DNA from: JAZDJJ01 sp043804035
GTDB lineage: Bacteria > Bacteroidota > Bacteroidia > Palsa-948
NCBI GenBank assembly: GCA_043804035.1
Contig: JAZDJJ010000151.1
Coordinates: 1 to 13,605, forward strand
DNA length: 13,605 nucleotides
Direction: 5' to 3'
The number at the start of each line of letters is the position of its first letter. Positions within the stretch are counted from its first letter, which is position 1. Both the position numbers and the translations under genes were made by a program. The notes below the pieces were generated by a model, which saw only the letters and a list, made by a program, of their open reading frames with translations, ran no database searches and was not told the DNA's origin. Positions 6,793-13,605 of the stretch are shown here, one piece after another.

Positions 6793-6800
6793 TATTTTTG
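6793..6800 (+). promoter_or_regulatory. Putative serS promoter, -7 box TATTTTTG
   Basis: TATTTTTG fits TAnnTTTG and is preceded by TTTG at 6766-6769, 23 bases upstream, inside the end of the preceding gene. It would start transcription about 20 bases before the serS ATG at 6826. Confidence 0.5.
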
Positions 6801-6825
6801 TACTACAAATTTGTATTATCTCCAC

Positions 6826-8109
6826 ATGCTTCAAATTAATTCTATCCGCAACAATAAACAAAAATTTATAGATGGACTTGCTATAAAAAATTTTGACGCA
6901 AAAGAACTTATAGAAAAAATTCTTTCCATTGACAACGACCGCAAAAAATTTCAAACCGAACTTGACACGTTAAATGCCGAAGCCAATACTCTCTCCAAAC
7001 AGATTGGAGAATTATTTAAATCAGGAGAACAAGCAAAGGCAAATGATTTGAAAAACAAAAGTACAACACTGAAAGAAGAAAGTAAAAAAATAGAATCGGC
7101 TCTTTCTTTGACGGAAGAAGAATTGAATAAAGTATTAGTGCTTCTTCCTAATCTTCCAAACGAAAGAGTTCCGAAAGGAAAATCTGCCGCTGATAATGAA
7201 ATTGTTTTTTCTTCTGTAGAGATACAAGATTTTGTGCCTCTGCTTTCTTCCGATGCAAAACCACACTGGGAACTTGCTGCTAAATACGACATTATTGATT
7301 TTGAACTCGGAGTGAAACTTACCGGTGCAGGATTCCCTGTTTACAAAGGAAAGGGAGCAAAACTTCAACGTGCTCTCATCAATTTTTTTCTTGACAAAGC
7401 AACTGACGCCGGTTATCTTGAAATAGAACCGCCTGTCTTGGTGAATGAAGCATCGGGTTTTGGAACAGGACAACTTCCCGATAAAGAAGGACAGATGTAT
7501 CATATTACATCCGATAAACTTTATCTTATCCCCACTGCCGAAGTTCCTATTACAAATATTTATCGCAATGTGATTTTAAAAGAAGAACTATTGCCAATAA
7601 AAAATTGTGGCTACACACCTTGTTTCCGAAGAGAAGCCGGTTCCTATGGAAAAGATGTTCGTGGATTAAATCGTCTTCATCAATTTGACAAAGTGGAAAT
7701 TGTACAAATCGTTCATCCCGAAAAATCTTATGACGCGTTAGAAGAAATGAAAACATTTGTGATTGAATTATTGAAACAACTTGAACTTCCGTTTCGCGTA
7801 TTAAAACTTTGTGGTGGAGATATGAGTTTTGCCTCCGCATTCACTTACGATTTTGAAACATACTCTGCTGCACAACAAAAATGGTTAGAGGTAAGTTCGG
7901 TTTCTAACTTTGAAACATTTCAGTCCAATCGTATGAAAGCACGTTTCAGAGACAAAAACAATAAAATCAACTTTGTACATACTCTCAACGGCAGTGCGCT
8001 GGCATTACCGAGAATTGTCGCAACTCTTTTAGAAAATAATCAAATAGAAAAAGGAATAAAAATTCCAAAAACACTTGTCCCATATACAGGATTTGCAATG
8101 ATAAATTAA
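6826..8109 (+). CDS. serS: Serine--tRNA ligase
   Basis: SerRS charges tRNA-Ser with serine using ATP, in the cytosol. The 427-residue product has the usual length and plan. An N-terminal lysine- and glutamate-rich coiled coil (about residues 25-110), which grips the long variable arm of tRNA-Ser, is followed by the class II catalytic domain. Visible signatures are YLIPTAEVPITN, motif 2 GYTPCFRREAGSYGKDVRGL, the HQFDKVEIV segment, DMSFASAFTYDFE, EVSSVSNFETFQSNRM and motif 3 NGSALALPRIVATLLENNQ with its ATP-binding arginine. The start is ATG 6826 (MLQINSIRNNK), the standard N-terminus of the family; an upstream in-frame TTG at 6811 would add five atypical residues and lies right at the predicted transcript start. 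It has its own TAnnTTTG promoter. Confidence 0.97.
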   Translation: MLQINSIRNNKQKFIDGLAIKNFDAKELIEKILSIDNDRKKFQTELDTLNAEANTLSKQIGELFKSGEQAKANDLKNKSTTLKEESKKIESALSLTEEELNKVLVLLPNLPNERVPKGKSAADNEIVFSSVEIQDFVPLLSSDAKPHWELAAKYDIIDFELGVKLTGAGFPVYKGKGAKLQRALINFFLDKATDAGYLEIEPPVLVNEASGFGTGQLPDKEGQMYHITSDKLYLIPTAEVPITNIYRNVILKEELLPIKNCGYTPCFRREAGSYGKDVRGLNRLHQFDKVEIVQIVHPEKSYDALEEMKTFVIELLKQLELPFRVLKLCGGDMSFASAFTYDFETYSAAQQKWLEVSSVSNFETFQSNRMKARFRDKNNKINFVHTLNGSALALPRIVATLLENNQIEKGIKIPKTLVPYTGFAMIN

Positions 8110-8120
8110 TTTTATATTAA

Positions 8121-8225
8121 GAGTTAATAGAGAAATTGTTAATCGTTAATAGGAAGAGTTAATAGAGAAATTGTTAATCGTTAATAGGAAGAGTTAATAG
8201 AGAAATTGTTAATCGTTAATAGGAA
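8121..8225 (+). repeat. Three exact tandem copies of a 35-bp unit
   Basis: The unit starts GAGTTAATAGAGAAATTG and ends CGTTAATAGGAA; copies at 8121-8155, 8156-8190 and 8191-8225 are identical. The array begins 11 bases after the serS stop and fills the serS-gmhA spacer together with the heptamer array that follows. Each unit contains AATTGTTAATCGTTAAT, whose exact inverted copy is at 8329-8345. Confidence 0.97.
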
Positions 8226-8232
8226 ATACCAT

Positions 8233-8267
8233 TAAATAGTAAATAGTAAATAGTAAATAGTAAATAG
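8233..8267 (+). repeat. Five tandem copies of the heptamer TAAATAG
   Basis: TAAATAG is repeated perfectly five times. It is followed by looser variants (GAAATAG, 8268-8274) and two exact copies of AATAGTCAATAATA (8287-8300 and 8301-8314). All lie in the 246-base spacer ahead of gmhA, which holds no gene and no TAnnTTTG box that I can find. Confidence 0.95.
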
Positions 8268-8328
8268 GAAATAGAAAATTGTATTTAATAGTCAATAATA
8301 AATAGTCAATAATAAATTCTCAACAACC

Positions 8329-8345
8329 ATTAACGATTAACAATT
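8329..8345 (-). repeat. Inverted copy of the 35-bp unit core, just before gmhA
   Basis: The 17 bases ATTAACGATTAACAATT are the exact reverse complement of 8204-8220 in the third 35-bp unit (and of the same part of the other two). They end 10 bases before the gmhA ATG. A transcript reading through from serS could pair one of three equivalent 5' partners with this sequence, placing a hairpin next to the gmhA start. Confidence 0.85.
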
Positions 8346-8355
8346 AACTTTTCAG

Positions 8356-8946
8356 ATGAAACAAAATATTATTCGTCAGAATTTCGCAGAAGCAACCGAC
8401 ACTCTCGCCAAGTTTGTTTCTAATCCAAAAAATTTTTCTGCCATTGAAAAAGCAGGAAAGATTCTGATTGATGCATTCAGAAAAAAAAGCAAAATTATTT
8501 CCTGCGGCAACGGAGGTTCTATGTGCGATGCTATGCACTTTGCAGAAGAACTCAGTGGAAAATTTCGTGAAGACAGAAATCCATTACCTGCTATTTCCAT
8601 TTCAGATTCTTCGCATATTTCTTGCACTGCTAATGATTACGGTTACGAAAAAGTTTTTTCGCGTTTTATAGAAGCAGTTGGAAACAAAGGCGATGTTCTG
8701 CTCGCTATCAGCACCAGCGGAAATTCAAAAAATGTAATCAATGCAATTGTTATCGCAAAGAAAAAAGGAATGAAAGTAATCGGGCTCACAGGAAAAGATG
8801 GAGGCAAGATGGCACCACTTTGTGATGTTGAAATTCGTGCACCATATTCAAAATATTCCGACCATATTCAAGAAATTCATATCAAAATAATTCACTCGCT
8901 GATACATTTTGTAGAAATCAATCTTCATCACATTAGCAAACCTTAA
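8356..8946 (+). CDS. gmhA: Phosphoheptose isomerase (sedoheptulose 7-phosphate isomerase)
   Basis: GmhA converts sedoheptulose 7-phosphate to D-glycero-D-manno-heptose 7-phosphate, the first step toward the ADP-heptose or GDP-heptose used in LPS and other surface glycans. The 196-residue protein is a single SIS domain that aligns almost without gaps to E. coli GmhA as I remember it. It has SCGNGGSMCDAMHFAEELSG with the catalytic Glu65 and metal-ligand His61, DSSHISCTANDYGYE, the phosphate-binding STSGNS (about 120-124), GLTGKDGGKMA and QEIHIKIIHSLIH with the catalytic His180. Position 56 is Met where E. coli has His. ATG 8356 aligns with the family start. comM begins only 6 bases after the stop, so the two are probably cotranscribed, though functionally unrelated. 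Other heptose-pathway genes are not in the window. Confidence 0.95.
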   Translation: MKQNIIRQNFAEATDTLAKFVSNPKNFSAIEKAGKILIDAFRKKSKIISCGNGGSMCDAMHFAEELSGKFREDRNPLPAISISDSSHISCTANDYGYEKVFSRFIEAVGNKGDVLLAISTSGNSKNVINAIVIAKKKGMKVIGLTGKDGGKMAPLCDVEIRAPYSKYSDHIQEIHIKIIHSLIHFVEINLHHISKP

Positions 8947-8952
8947 CTTTAT

Positions 8953-10504
8953 ATGTTAGTAAAAACTTTTGGCTGTGCAGTTTATGGAATTAAAGCAACA
9001 TTAGTTACAGTTGAAACGAATATTTCCACAGGTATAAATTTTTTTCTTGTAGGATTGCCCGATAGTGCAGTAAAAGAAAGTCAGCATCGCATCAATGCTG
9101 CTCTGAAAAACATTGGATATAAAAGTCCCGGCAAAGGCATTACCATTAACATGGCACCTGCTGATATTAAGAAAGAGGGATCGTCTTATGATTTAACAAT
9201 TGCCATTGGAATTCTTGCTGCTAATGAAGACATAAAGGCCAATGATATTTCTGACAAACTCCAGCAATATGTAATTATGGGTGAACTCTCGCTTGATGGA
9301 GGATTGCGTCCCATCAAAGGCGTATTGCCAATTGCTATAGAAGCCAAAGAAAAAAAAATTCAAAGGAATTATTCTTCCGAAACAAAATGCAAAAGAAGCA
9401 GCATCGGTTGGCGAATTAGAAGTTTACGGAGCAGAAAACATAAAAGAAGTAATTGATTTTTGTGAAGGCAAGTTATCACTTAAAAAAACAGAAATAAATA
9501 TTGCCGATGAATTTTATTCTCATCTCGGAAAATCGGAATTTGATTTTGCCGATGTAAAAGGACAAGAGAATATCAAACGTGCTTTGGAAATTGCAGCAGC
9601 AGGCGGACATAATGTAATTATGATTGGTCCTCCTGGTTCAGGAAAAACGATGCTTGCAAAACGCCTGCCGACTATTCTTCCACCACTTACTATTGAAGAA
9701 GCACTTGAAACAACCAAGATTCATTCGGTTGCCGGCAAAATGACAAAAAATACTTCGCTCGTTACTATTCGTCCGTTTCGTTCGCCACACCATACCATTT
9801 CAGATGTTGCATTGGTAGGTGGAGGAAGTTTTCCTCAGCCCGGCGAAATTTCGCTTGCACATCATGGAATTTTATTTTTAGATGAGTTGCCGGAATTTAG
9901 CAGAAATGTTCTGGAAGTTTTGCGACAACCACTTGAAGACAGGGTGGTAACTATTTCCCGTGCAAAATTTTCTGTAGAATATCCAACAAGTTTTATGCTT
10001 GTGTCAGCAATGAATCCTTGTCCATGTGGATATTACAATCATCCTGAAAAAGATTGTGTCTGTGCTCCGGGTGTTGTACAAAAATATCTCAACAAAATTT
10101 CTGGTCCTCTTCTTGATAGAATTGACATTCACATTGAAGTTACTCCTGTTGCGTTCAATGAACTTTCAAGTGAACGAAAAGCAGAATCAAGCGAAAAAAT
10201 ACGAGAGCGGGTAATAAAAGCAAAAGAGATACAACAACTTCGTTTCAAAGAAAGTCAAGGTGTTTATTCTAATGCACAAATGAGTTCCAGAATGCTTCAC
10301 TCTATATGCAAAATTGATGAAGATGGACAAACGATTCTGAAAAATGCTATGGAGAAACTTGGACTTTCTGCCCGTGCTTACGACCGCATCCTGAAAGTTG
10401 CCCGCACCATTGCTGATTTAGATTTTTCTGAAGAAATAAAAACGCATCATCTTGCCGAAGCCATTCAATACAGAAGTTTGGATAGAGATAATTGGGGTGC
10501 ATGA
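8953..10504 (+). CDS. comM: ComM-family Mg-chelatase-like AAA+ ATPase, split by a frameshift at 9350-9358
   Basis: ComM is a hexameric AAA+ helicase that promotes branch migration during natural transformation in species where it has been studied; many non-competent bacteria also carry it. The first part (frame from 8953) has the N-terminal ChlI-like domain: LVKTFGCAVYGIKATLVTVE, VGLPDSAVKESQHRINAAL and INMAPADIKKEGSSYDL. Homology leaves this frame at the run of nine A at 9350-9358 and resumes one frame over with FKGIILPKQNAKEAASVGEL, then the Walker A GPPGSGKTMLAKRL, Walker B GILFLDELPEF, the cysteine segment MNPCPCGYYNHPEKDCVCAP, GPLLDRIDIHIEV and the C-terminal LSARAYDRILKVARTIADL. The uncorrected frame stops at 9456. 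Dropping one A restores a single frame of 516 residues, the normal family length, with every motif intact. It may be a sequencing error, a recent mutation or slippage. Confidence 0.9.
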
Positions 10505-10626
10505 TATGAGGAGTCATTAACTACGTTTTTTAAGTTTGGGAATGGTAACTTCTCCATTTGCATGAAAAATCAAATAATAAATTTTGCAATGTAGCAGTTC
10601 GCAGATATAGAGAAATTACATATTAT
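10505..10626. other. Short intergenic region between convergent comM and fcl
   Basis: This 122-base AT-rich gap separates the 3' ends of comM and fcl. I see no convincing hairpin with a T-tract, and no small gene. Confidence 0.4.
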
Positions 10627-11571
10627 TCAATTAGAAAATTCGGATTGAATTTGGTTTTTCATTTCTTTGTAAATCATTCTTATTCCTTCTTCTAAATTTA
10701 TTTTATGCTTCCATCCGAGGGAATGTATTTTGGAAACATCCAAAAGTTTGCGTGGAGTGCCATCCGGTTTATTAGTGTCAAAAAGAATTTCGCCTTTGTA
10801 GTTTACAATCTTTTTTATCAGCAGTGCAAGTTCGTTTATGGTGAGGTCGGTTCCCATTCCGATATTAATCAAGCCGTGTTTGTTGTAGTTTTGCATCAGA
10901 AAAAGAGCAGCATCGGCAAGGTCATCCACATGCAAAAATTCTCTTCGTGGGCATCCTGTTCCCCATACCACTACATGTGATTCGTTTTTCATTTTTGCAA
11001 TATGAAATTTTTTGAGAAGAGCAGGAAGCACATGGGAATTTTCTAAATCGTAATTGTCATTGGGTCCGAATAAATTTGTCGGCATCACAGAAATGAAATT
11101 GCATCCGTACTGTGAGCGGTAAGCATCGCACATTTTGATGCCTGCAATTTTTGCGATAGCGTAGGATTCGTTGGTATGTTCAAGCAAACCGGTGAGCAAA
11201 TATTCTTCTTTCAAGGGCTGTGGTGCGAGTTTGGGATAAATGCAAGAAGAGCCAAAAAATAAAAGTTTTTTTACTTTGTTTTCATAAGCAGAATGAATCA
11301 CATTATTTTGAATCATCAAATTGGTATAGATAAATTCAGCACGAAAAATATTGTTGGCGTGAATACCACCTACTTTTGCAGCGGCGAGAAAAACATACTC
11401 AGGTTTTTCTTCAGCAAAAAAATCATTTACTTTATTTTGATTTCTCAAATCAAGTTCCTGCGAAGTTCGTAAAACAAAATTCTCAAACCCCTCTTGCTGT
11501 AATTTTCTCAGAATGGCAAACCCAACCATTCCACAATGCCCGGCAATATATATCCTGCTGTTTTTATTCAT
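10627..11571 (-). CDS. fcl: GDP-L-fucose synthase (GDP-4-keto-6-deoxymannose epimerase/reductase)
   Basis: The enzyme epimerises GDP-4-keto-6-deoxy-D-mannose at C3 and C5 and reduces it with NADPH to GDP-L-fucose, the donor for fucosylated surface glycans. The 314-residue protein is an extended short-chain dehydrogenase: nucleotide-binding IYIAGHCGMVGFAI (residues 7-20), the AAAKVGGIHANN segment typical of the family, catalytic FFGSSCIYP (Ser108/109, Cys110), YAIAK (Tyr137, Lys141) and NSHVLPALL with His180, in the positions expected from E. coli Fcl within one residue. MPTNLFGPNDNYD and WGTGCPRREFLHVDDLA complete the substrate pocket. Its ATG overlaps the end of gmd by 8 bases, so the two are translated from one transcript and act in sequence. 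Confidence 0.96.
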   Translation of the reverse strand: MNKNSRIYIAGHCGMVGFAILRKLQQEGFENFVLRTSQELDLRNQNKVNDFFAEEKPEYVFLAAAKVGGIHANNIFRAEFIYTNLMIQNNVIHSAYENKVKKLLFFGSSCIYPKLAPQPLKEEYLLTGLLEHTNESYAIAKIAGIKMCDAYRSQYGCNFISVMPTNLFGPNDNYDLENSHVLPALLKKFHIAKMKNESHVVVWGTGCPRREFLHVDDLADAALFLMQNYNKHGLINIGMGTDLTINELALLIKKIVNYKGEILFDTNKPDGTPRKLLDVSKIHSLGWKHKINLEEGIRMIYKEMKNQIQSEFSN

Positions 11572-12652
11572 TAAAATTCATGATTTCATGTCCGCCTGAT
11601 AATAGATATTTATCTCGTTCAAAAAGTTTCAAATCACTTGCAACCATTTCTTTCACCAATTCTTCAACAGTACATTTTGCTGACCATCCGAGTTTTTCTT
11701 TTGCTTTGGATGTATCGCCAATAAGCATATCCACTTCTGTAGGACGAAAATATTTTTTATCCACTTCCACAATTATTTTTCCTGATGCAACATCAAATCC
11801 TTTTTCTTCTATTCCTTTTCCTTTCCATTCAATTTTCATTCCTACTTCGGCAAAAGAAAGTTCAACAAATTTCCGAACGGATATTTTTTTTCCCGTTGCC
11901 AAAACAAAGTCATCCGCTTCTTTTTGCTGCATCATCAGATACATTCCCTCCACATAGTCCTTAGCGTGTCCCCAATCGCGTTCGGCATGAAGATTTCCGA
12001 GAAATAATTTTTTTTGCAAACCAAAATGAATTTTTGCTGTGGCTCTTGTAATTTTTCTCGTTACAAAAGTTTCTCCACGAATAGGACTTTCATGATTAAA
12101 TAATATTCCATTGCAGGCAAATATTCCATAAGATTCGCGATAATTTTTAGTGATATAAAACGCATACGCTTTTGCCGCACCATAGGGACTTCTCGGATTA
12201 AAAGGAGTGGATTCTTTCTGAGGAGTTTCCAAAACATCTCCATAAAGTTCAGAAGTAGATGCCTGATAAAATTTTGTTTTCTTTTCAAGTTTTAAAATAC
12301 GAATAGATTCAAGAAGACGAAGAGTGCCAAGTGCATCTGCATTAGCAGTATATTCAGGACTTTCAAACGATACCCGCACATGCGATTGAGCTGCAAGGTT
12401 GTAAATTTCATCCGGCTGAGTTTCCTGTACAATACGAATAAGATTTGTAGAGTCAGTCATATCTCCATAGTGAAGAAAAAACTTTATACCTTTTTCATGC
12501 TGATCCTGATAAAGATGATCAACGCGCTGTGTGTTGAAGAGAGAACTTCTGCGCTTAATACCGTGAACGATGTATCCTTTTTGTAACAGTAATTCAGCGA
12601 GATAAGCACCGTCTTGTCCGGTAATGCCTGTGATAAGTGCAATTTTATTCAT
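11564..12652 (-). CDS. gmd: GDP-mannose 4,6-dehydratase
   Basis: Gmd converts GDP-D-mannose to GDP-4-keto-6-deoxy-D-mannose, the substrate of the adjoining fcl product. The 362-residue sequence shows the Rossmann motif ALITGITGQDGAYLAELL (residues 5-22), RRSSLFNTQRVDHL, the catalytic STSELYG (Thr133, Glu135) and SPYGAAKAY (Tyr157, Lys161), NHESPIRGETFVTRKITRA and the RDWGHAKDYVEGM signature. FRPTEVDMLIGD and GW near residues 302-323 match the C-terminal substrate region. The frame is open to an ATG at 12691, but I choose ATG 12652 (MNKIALITG): it gives the family N-terminus, and a TAnnTTTG box at 12688-12681 lies between the two ATGs. fcl overlaps its last 8 bases. The intermediate could also serve other deoxysugars, but with fcl adjacent, fucose is the likely product. 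Confidence 0.97.
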   Translation of the reverse strand: MNKIALITGITGQDGAYLAELLLQKGYIVHGIKRRSSLFNTQRVDHLYQDQHEKGIKFFLHYGDMTDSTNLIRIVQETQPDEIYNLAAQSHVRVSFESPEYTANADALGTLRLLESIRILKLEKKTKFYQASTSELYGDVLETPQKESTPFNPRSPYGAAKAYAFYITKNYRESYGIFACNGILFNHESPIRGETFVTRKITRATAKIHFGLQKKLFLGNLHAERDWGHAKDYVEGMYLMMQQKEADDFVLATGKKISVRKFVELSFAEVGMKIEWKGKGIEEKGFDVASGKIIVEVDKKYFRPTEVDMLIGDTSKAKEKLGWSAKCTVEELVKEMVASDLKLFERDKYLLSGGHEIMNFNE

Positions 12653-12680
12653 AATGATTTGTATAATACGATTCAGGATA

Positions 12681-12688
12681 CAAACGTA
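12681..12688 (-). promoter_or_regulatory. Putative gmd-fcl promoter, -7 box TACGTTTG
   Basis: On the minus strand 12688-12681 reads TACGTTTG, matching TAnnTTTG, 28 bases before the gmd start at 12652. Immediately upstream, 12689-12704 is a small inverted repeat (CATTAA, four bases, TTAATG) in the spacer between the -7 and expected -33 positions. No clear -33 TTTG is seen. Confidence 0.5.
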
Positions 12689-12775
12689 CATTAAATTTTT
12701 AATGAATACACAGACCGATAAAAATCAAAAAAGATTTATAGAAGAAATATACTAATGAAAAAATCCTTTAATTTT

Positions 12776-13468
12776 TTACTCTCCCAGCAAACTCAGAATT
12801 GATTCAAACAAAAACTTCCCATCCGTATTTCCAAGTTCAGTATCTGATGCACGTTCGGGATGAGGCATCATTCCAAAAACATTTTTTTGTGTGTTACAAA
12901 CTCCTGCAATATTTTCAATAGAACCGTTGGGGTTGGTTTCACTAGTAATGTTTCCATTTTCATCACAGTAGCGAAAAAGTATTTGTCCGTTGTCGTTCAT
13001 TTTTTTCAATGATTTGGCATCATTAAAATAATTTCCTTCTTCGTGGGCGATGGGAATTTTCAATACTTTATTTTCTGGAATGGCAGAAGTGAGCATCGTA
13101 TTATTATTCTGTGCTTTGATGAAAACATTTTTGCAGATAAATTTTTGTTCTGTATTACGAAGAAGAGTGCCTGGAATAAGTTTTGCTTCGCACAAGATTT
13201 GAAATCCATTACAAACTCCAAACACATATCCACCTTTGTTTGCAAACTCAATTACTTTTTCCATAATTGGAGCGAATCTGGCAATAGCACCTGAACGCAG
13301 GTAATCGCCATAAGAAAATCCACCGGGAAGAATAACCATATCGCAGTTTTGCAGGTTTCTTTCTTTATGCCATAGTTCAACAACTTTTTGCGACATAATT
13401 TTGCGAAGAACATAAATCATATCTTGATCGCAGTTGGATCCGGGAAAAATTACAACTCCAAATTTCAT
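12776..13468 (-). CDS. purQ: Phosphoribosylformylglycinamidine synthase, glutaminase subunit
   Basis: PurQ releases ammonia from glutamine for PurL, which converts FGAR to FGAM in purine synthesis; with PurS the three form a complex. The 230-residue protein is a class I glutamine amidotransferase: MKFGVVIFPGSNCDQD start, ILPGGFSYGDYLRSGAIAR, the nucleophile elbow FGVCNGFQIL with Cys86, PIAHEEGNY, and the catalytic MMPHPERASD with His203 and Glu205. The length is normal and the C-terminus (ILSLLG) is intact. A separate PurQ implies a small-type PurL with PurS elsewhere in the genome rather than the long fused PurL found in many Bacteroidota. The ATG at 13468 is preceded by only two bases before a heptamer repeat array that fills the rest of the window. 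No purine neighbour is visible. Confidence 0.96.
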   Translation of the reverse strand: MKFGVVIFPGSNCDQDMIYVLRKIMSQKVVELWHKERNLQNCDMVILPGGFSYGDYLRSGAIARFAPIMEKVIEFANKGGYVFGVCNGFQILCEAKLIPGTLLRNTEQKFICKNVFIKAQNNNTMLTSAIPENKVLKIPIAHEEGNYFNDAKSLKKMNDNGQILFRYCDENGNITSETNPNGSIENIAGVCNTQKNVFGMMPHPERASDTELGNTDGKFLFESILSLLGE

Positions 13469-13470
13469 AG

Positions 13471-13605
13471 TTAATGGTTAATGGTTAATGGTTAATGGTT
13501 AATGGTTAATGGTTAATGGTTAATGGTTAATGGTTAATGGTTAATGGTTAATGGTTAATGGTTAATGGTTAATGGTTAATGGTTAATGGTTAATGGTTAA
13601 TGGTT
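13471..13605 (+). repeat. Heptamer tandem array, TTAATGG x 19 or more, upstream of purQ
   Basis: From 13471 to the right edge the sequence is TTAATGG repeated without a single change: 19 full copies plus two bases. The array continues beyond the window, so its total length is unknown. On the purQ strand it reads CCATTAA repeated, ending two bases before the ATG at 13468 (CCATTAACTATG). It therefore occupies the whole visible leader and the ribosome-binding region. Confidence 0.97.

Noticed and set aside
8121..8225. Three 35-bp repeats as a CRISPR array
   Set aside because: The copies are contiguous with no spacers between them.
8468..8671. Second-frame open reading frame within gmhA
   Set aside because: It overlaps the catalytic core of gmhA in another frame and has no features of its own.
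9520..9717. Minus-strand open frame opposite the comM Walker A region
   Set aside because: It is antisense to the conserved ATPase core; no independent evidence.
10505..10626. Bidirectional terminator between comM and fcl
   Set aside because: TTGCA words occur in pairs but do not form a continuous stem followed by a T-run.
11376..11957. 193-residue plus-strand open frame across the gmd/fcl junction
   Set aside because: It lies antisense to two well-supported genes and its translation is low-complexity Ser/Phe-rich without family resemblance.
12653..12691. Upstream in-frame ATG for gmd at 12691 (adds MYVCILNRIIQII)
   Set aside because: The added residues do not belong to the Gmd fold and the TACGTTTG promoter box overlaps this segment.

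Overview
The window is a low-GC bacterial chromosome segment, most likely from a member of the Bacteroidota. Three things point there: the protein styles (ThiL starting directly with MFENKN..., bL21 starting MYAIVDIAGQQFKV, and an outer-membrane protein ending in YNNVVNPRFGN); promoter -7 boxes of the TAnnTTTG type ahead of thiL, rplU, serS and gmd; and the absence of clear Shine-Dalgarno sequences. The species cannot be named from the sequence. No tRNA, rRNA, CRISPR array or transposase gene is visible.

Layout, left to right. Positions 1-732 hold the 3' part of a MurG-like glycosyltransferase that runs off the left edge, and 959-2683 a large multi-membrane GT-C/GT39-type glycosyltransferase; both are probably envelope-glycan enzymes. 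thiL (thiamine-monophosphate kinase) faces them on the minus strand (2830-3885). A 954-base gene-free stretch (3886-4839) separates thiL from the divergent ribosomal pair rplU-rpmA (4840-5461). Next comes a conserved but unnamed exported beta-barrel-type protein (5497/5509-6777), then serS (6826-8109). After a 246-base spacer built of tandem repeats come gmhA (phosphoheptose isomerase, 8356-8946) and comM (8953-10504), spaced like an operon; comM carries a one-base frameshift in a run of nine A. On the minus strand follow fcl and gmd (10627-12652), overlapping by 8 bases and together making GDP-L-fucose from GDP-mannose, and then purQ (12776-13468), whose upstream region is a heptamer array running off the right edge.

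The genes are mostly housekeeping (translation, thiamine and purine synthesis) mixed with envelope sugar genes: two glycosyltransferases, gmhA for the heptose precursor of LPS, and gmd/fcl for GDP-fucose. I see no new enzymatic system.

The unusual content is in the non-coding DNA. The thiL-rplU gap is a large nested inverted repeat (3957-4768). Its left arm has been split by a 140-bp palindromic element with 16-bp terminal inverted repeats and a CTTA duplication, and the right arm preserves the matching empty site. A second GTCATTGCGA-type hairpin sits in the centre and contains an 82-bp copy (80/82 identical) of the first element's core. Other points of interest are the frameshift-in-A9 of comM, the three exact 35-bp repeats and five 7-bp repeats before gmhA, the 19 or more copies of TTAATGG abutting the purQ start codon, and a likely ATA (or mis-sequenced ATG) start for the exported protein.
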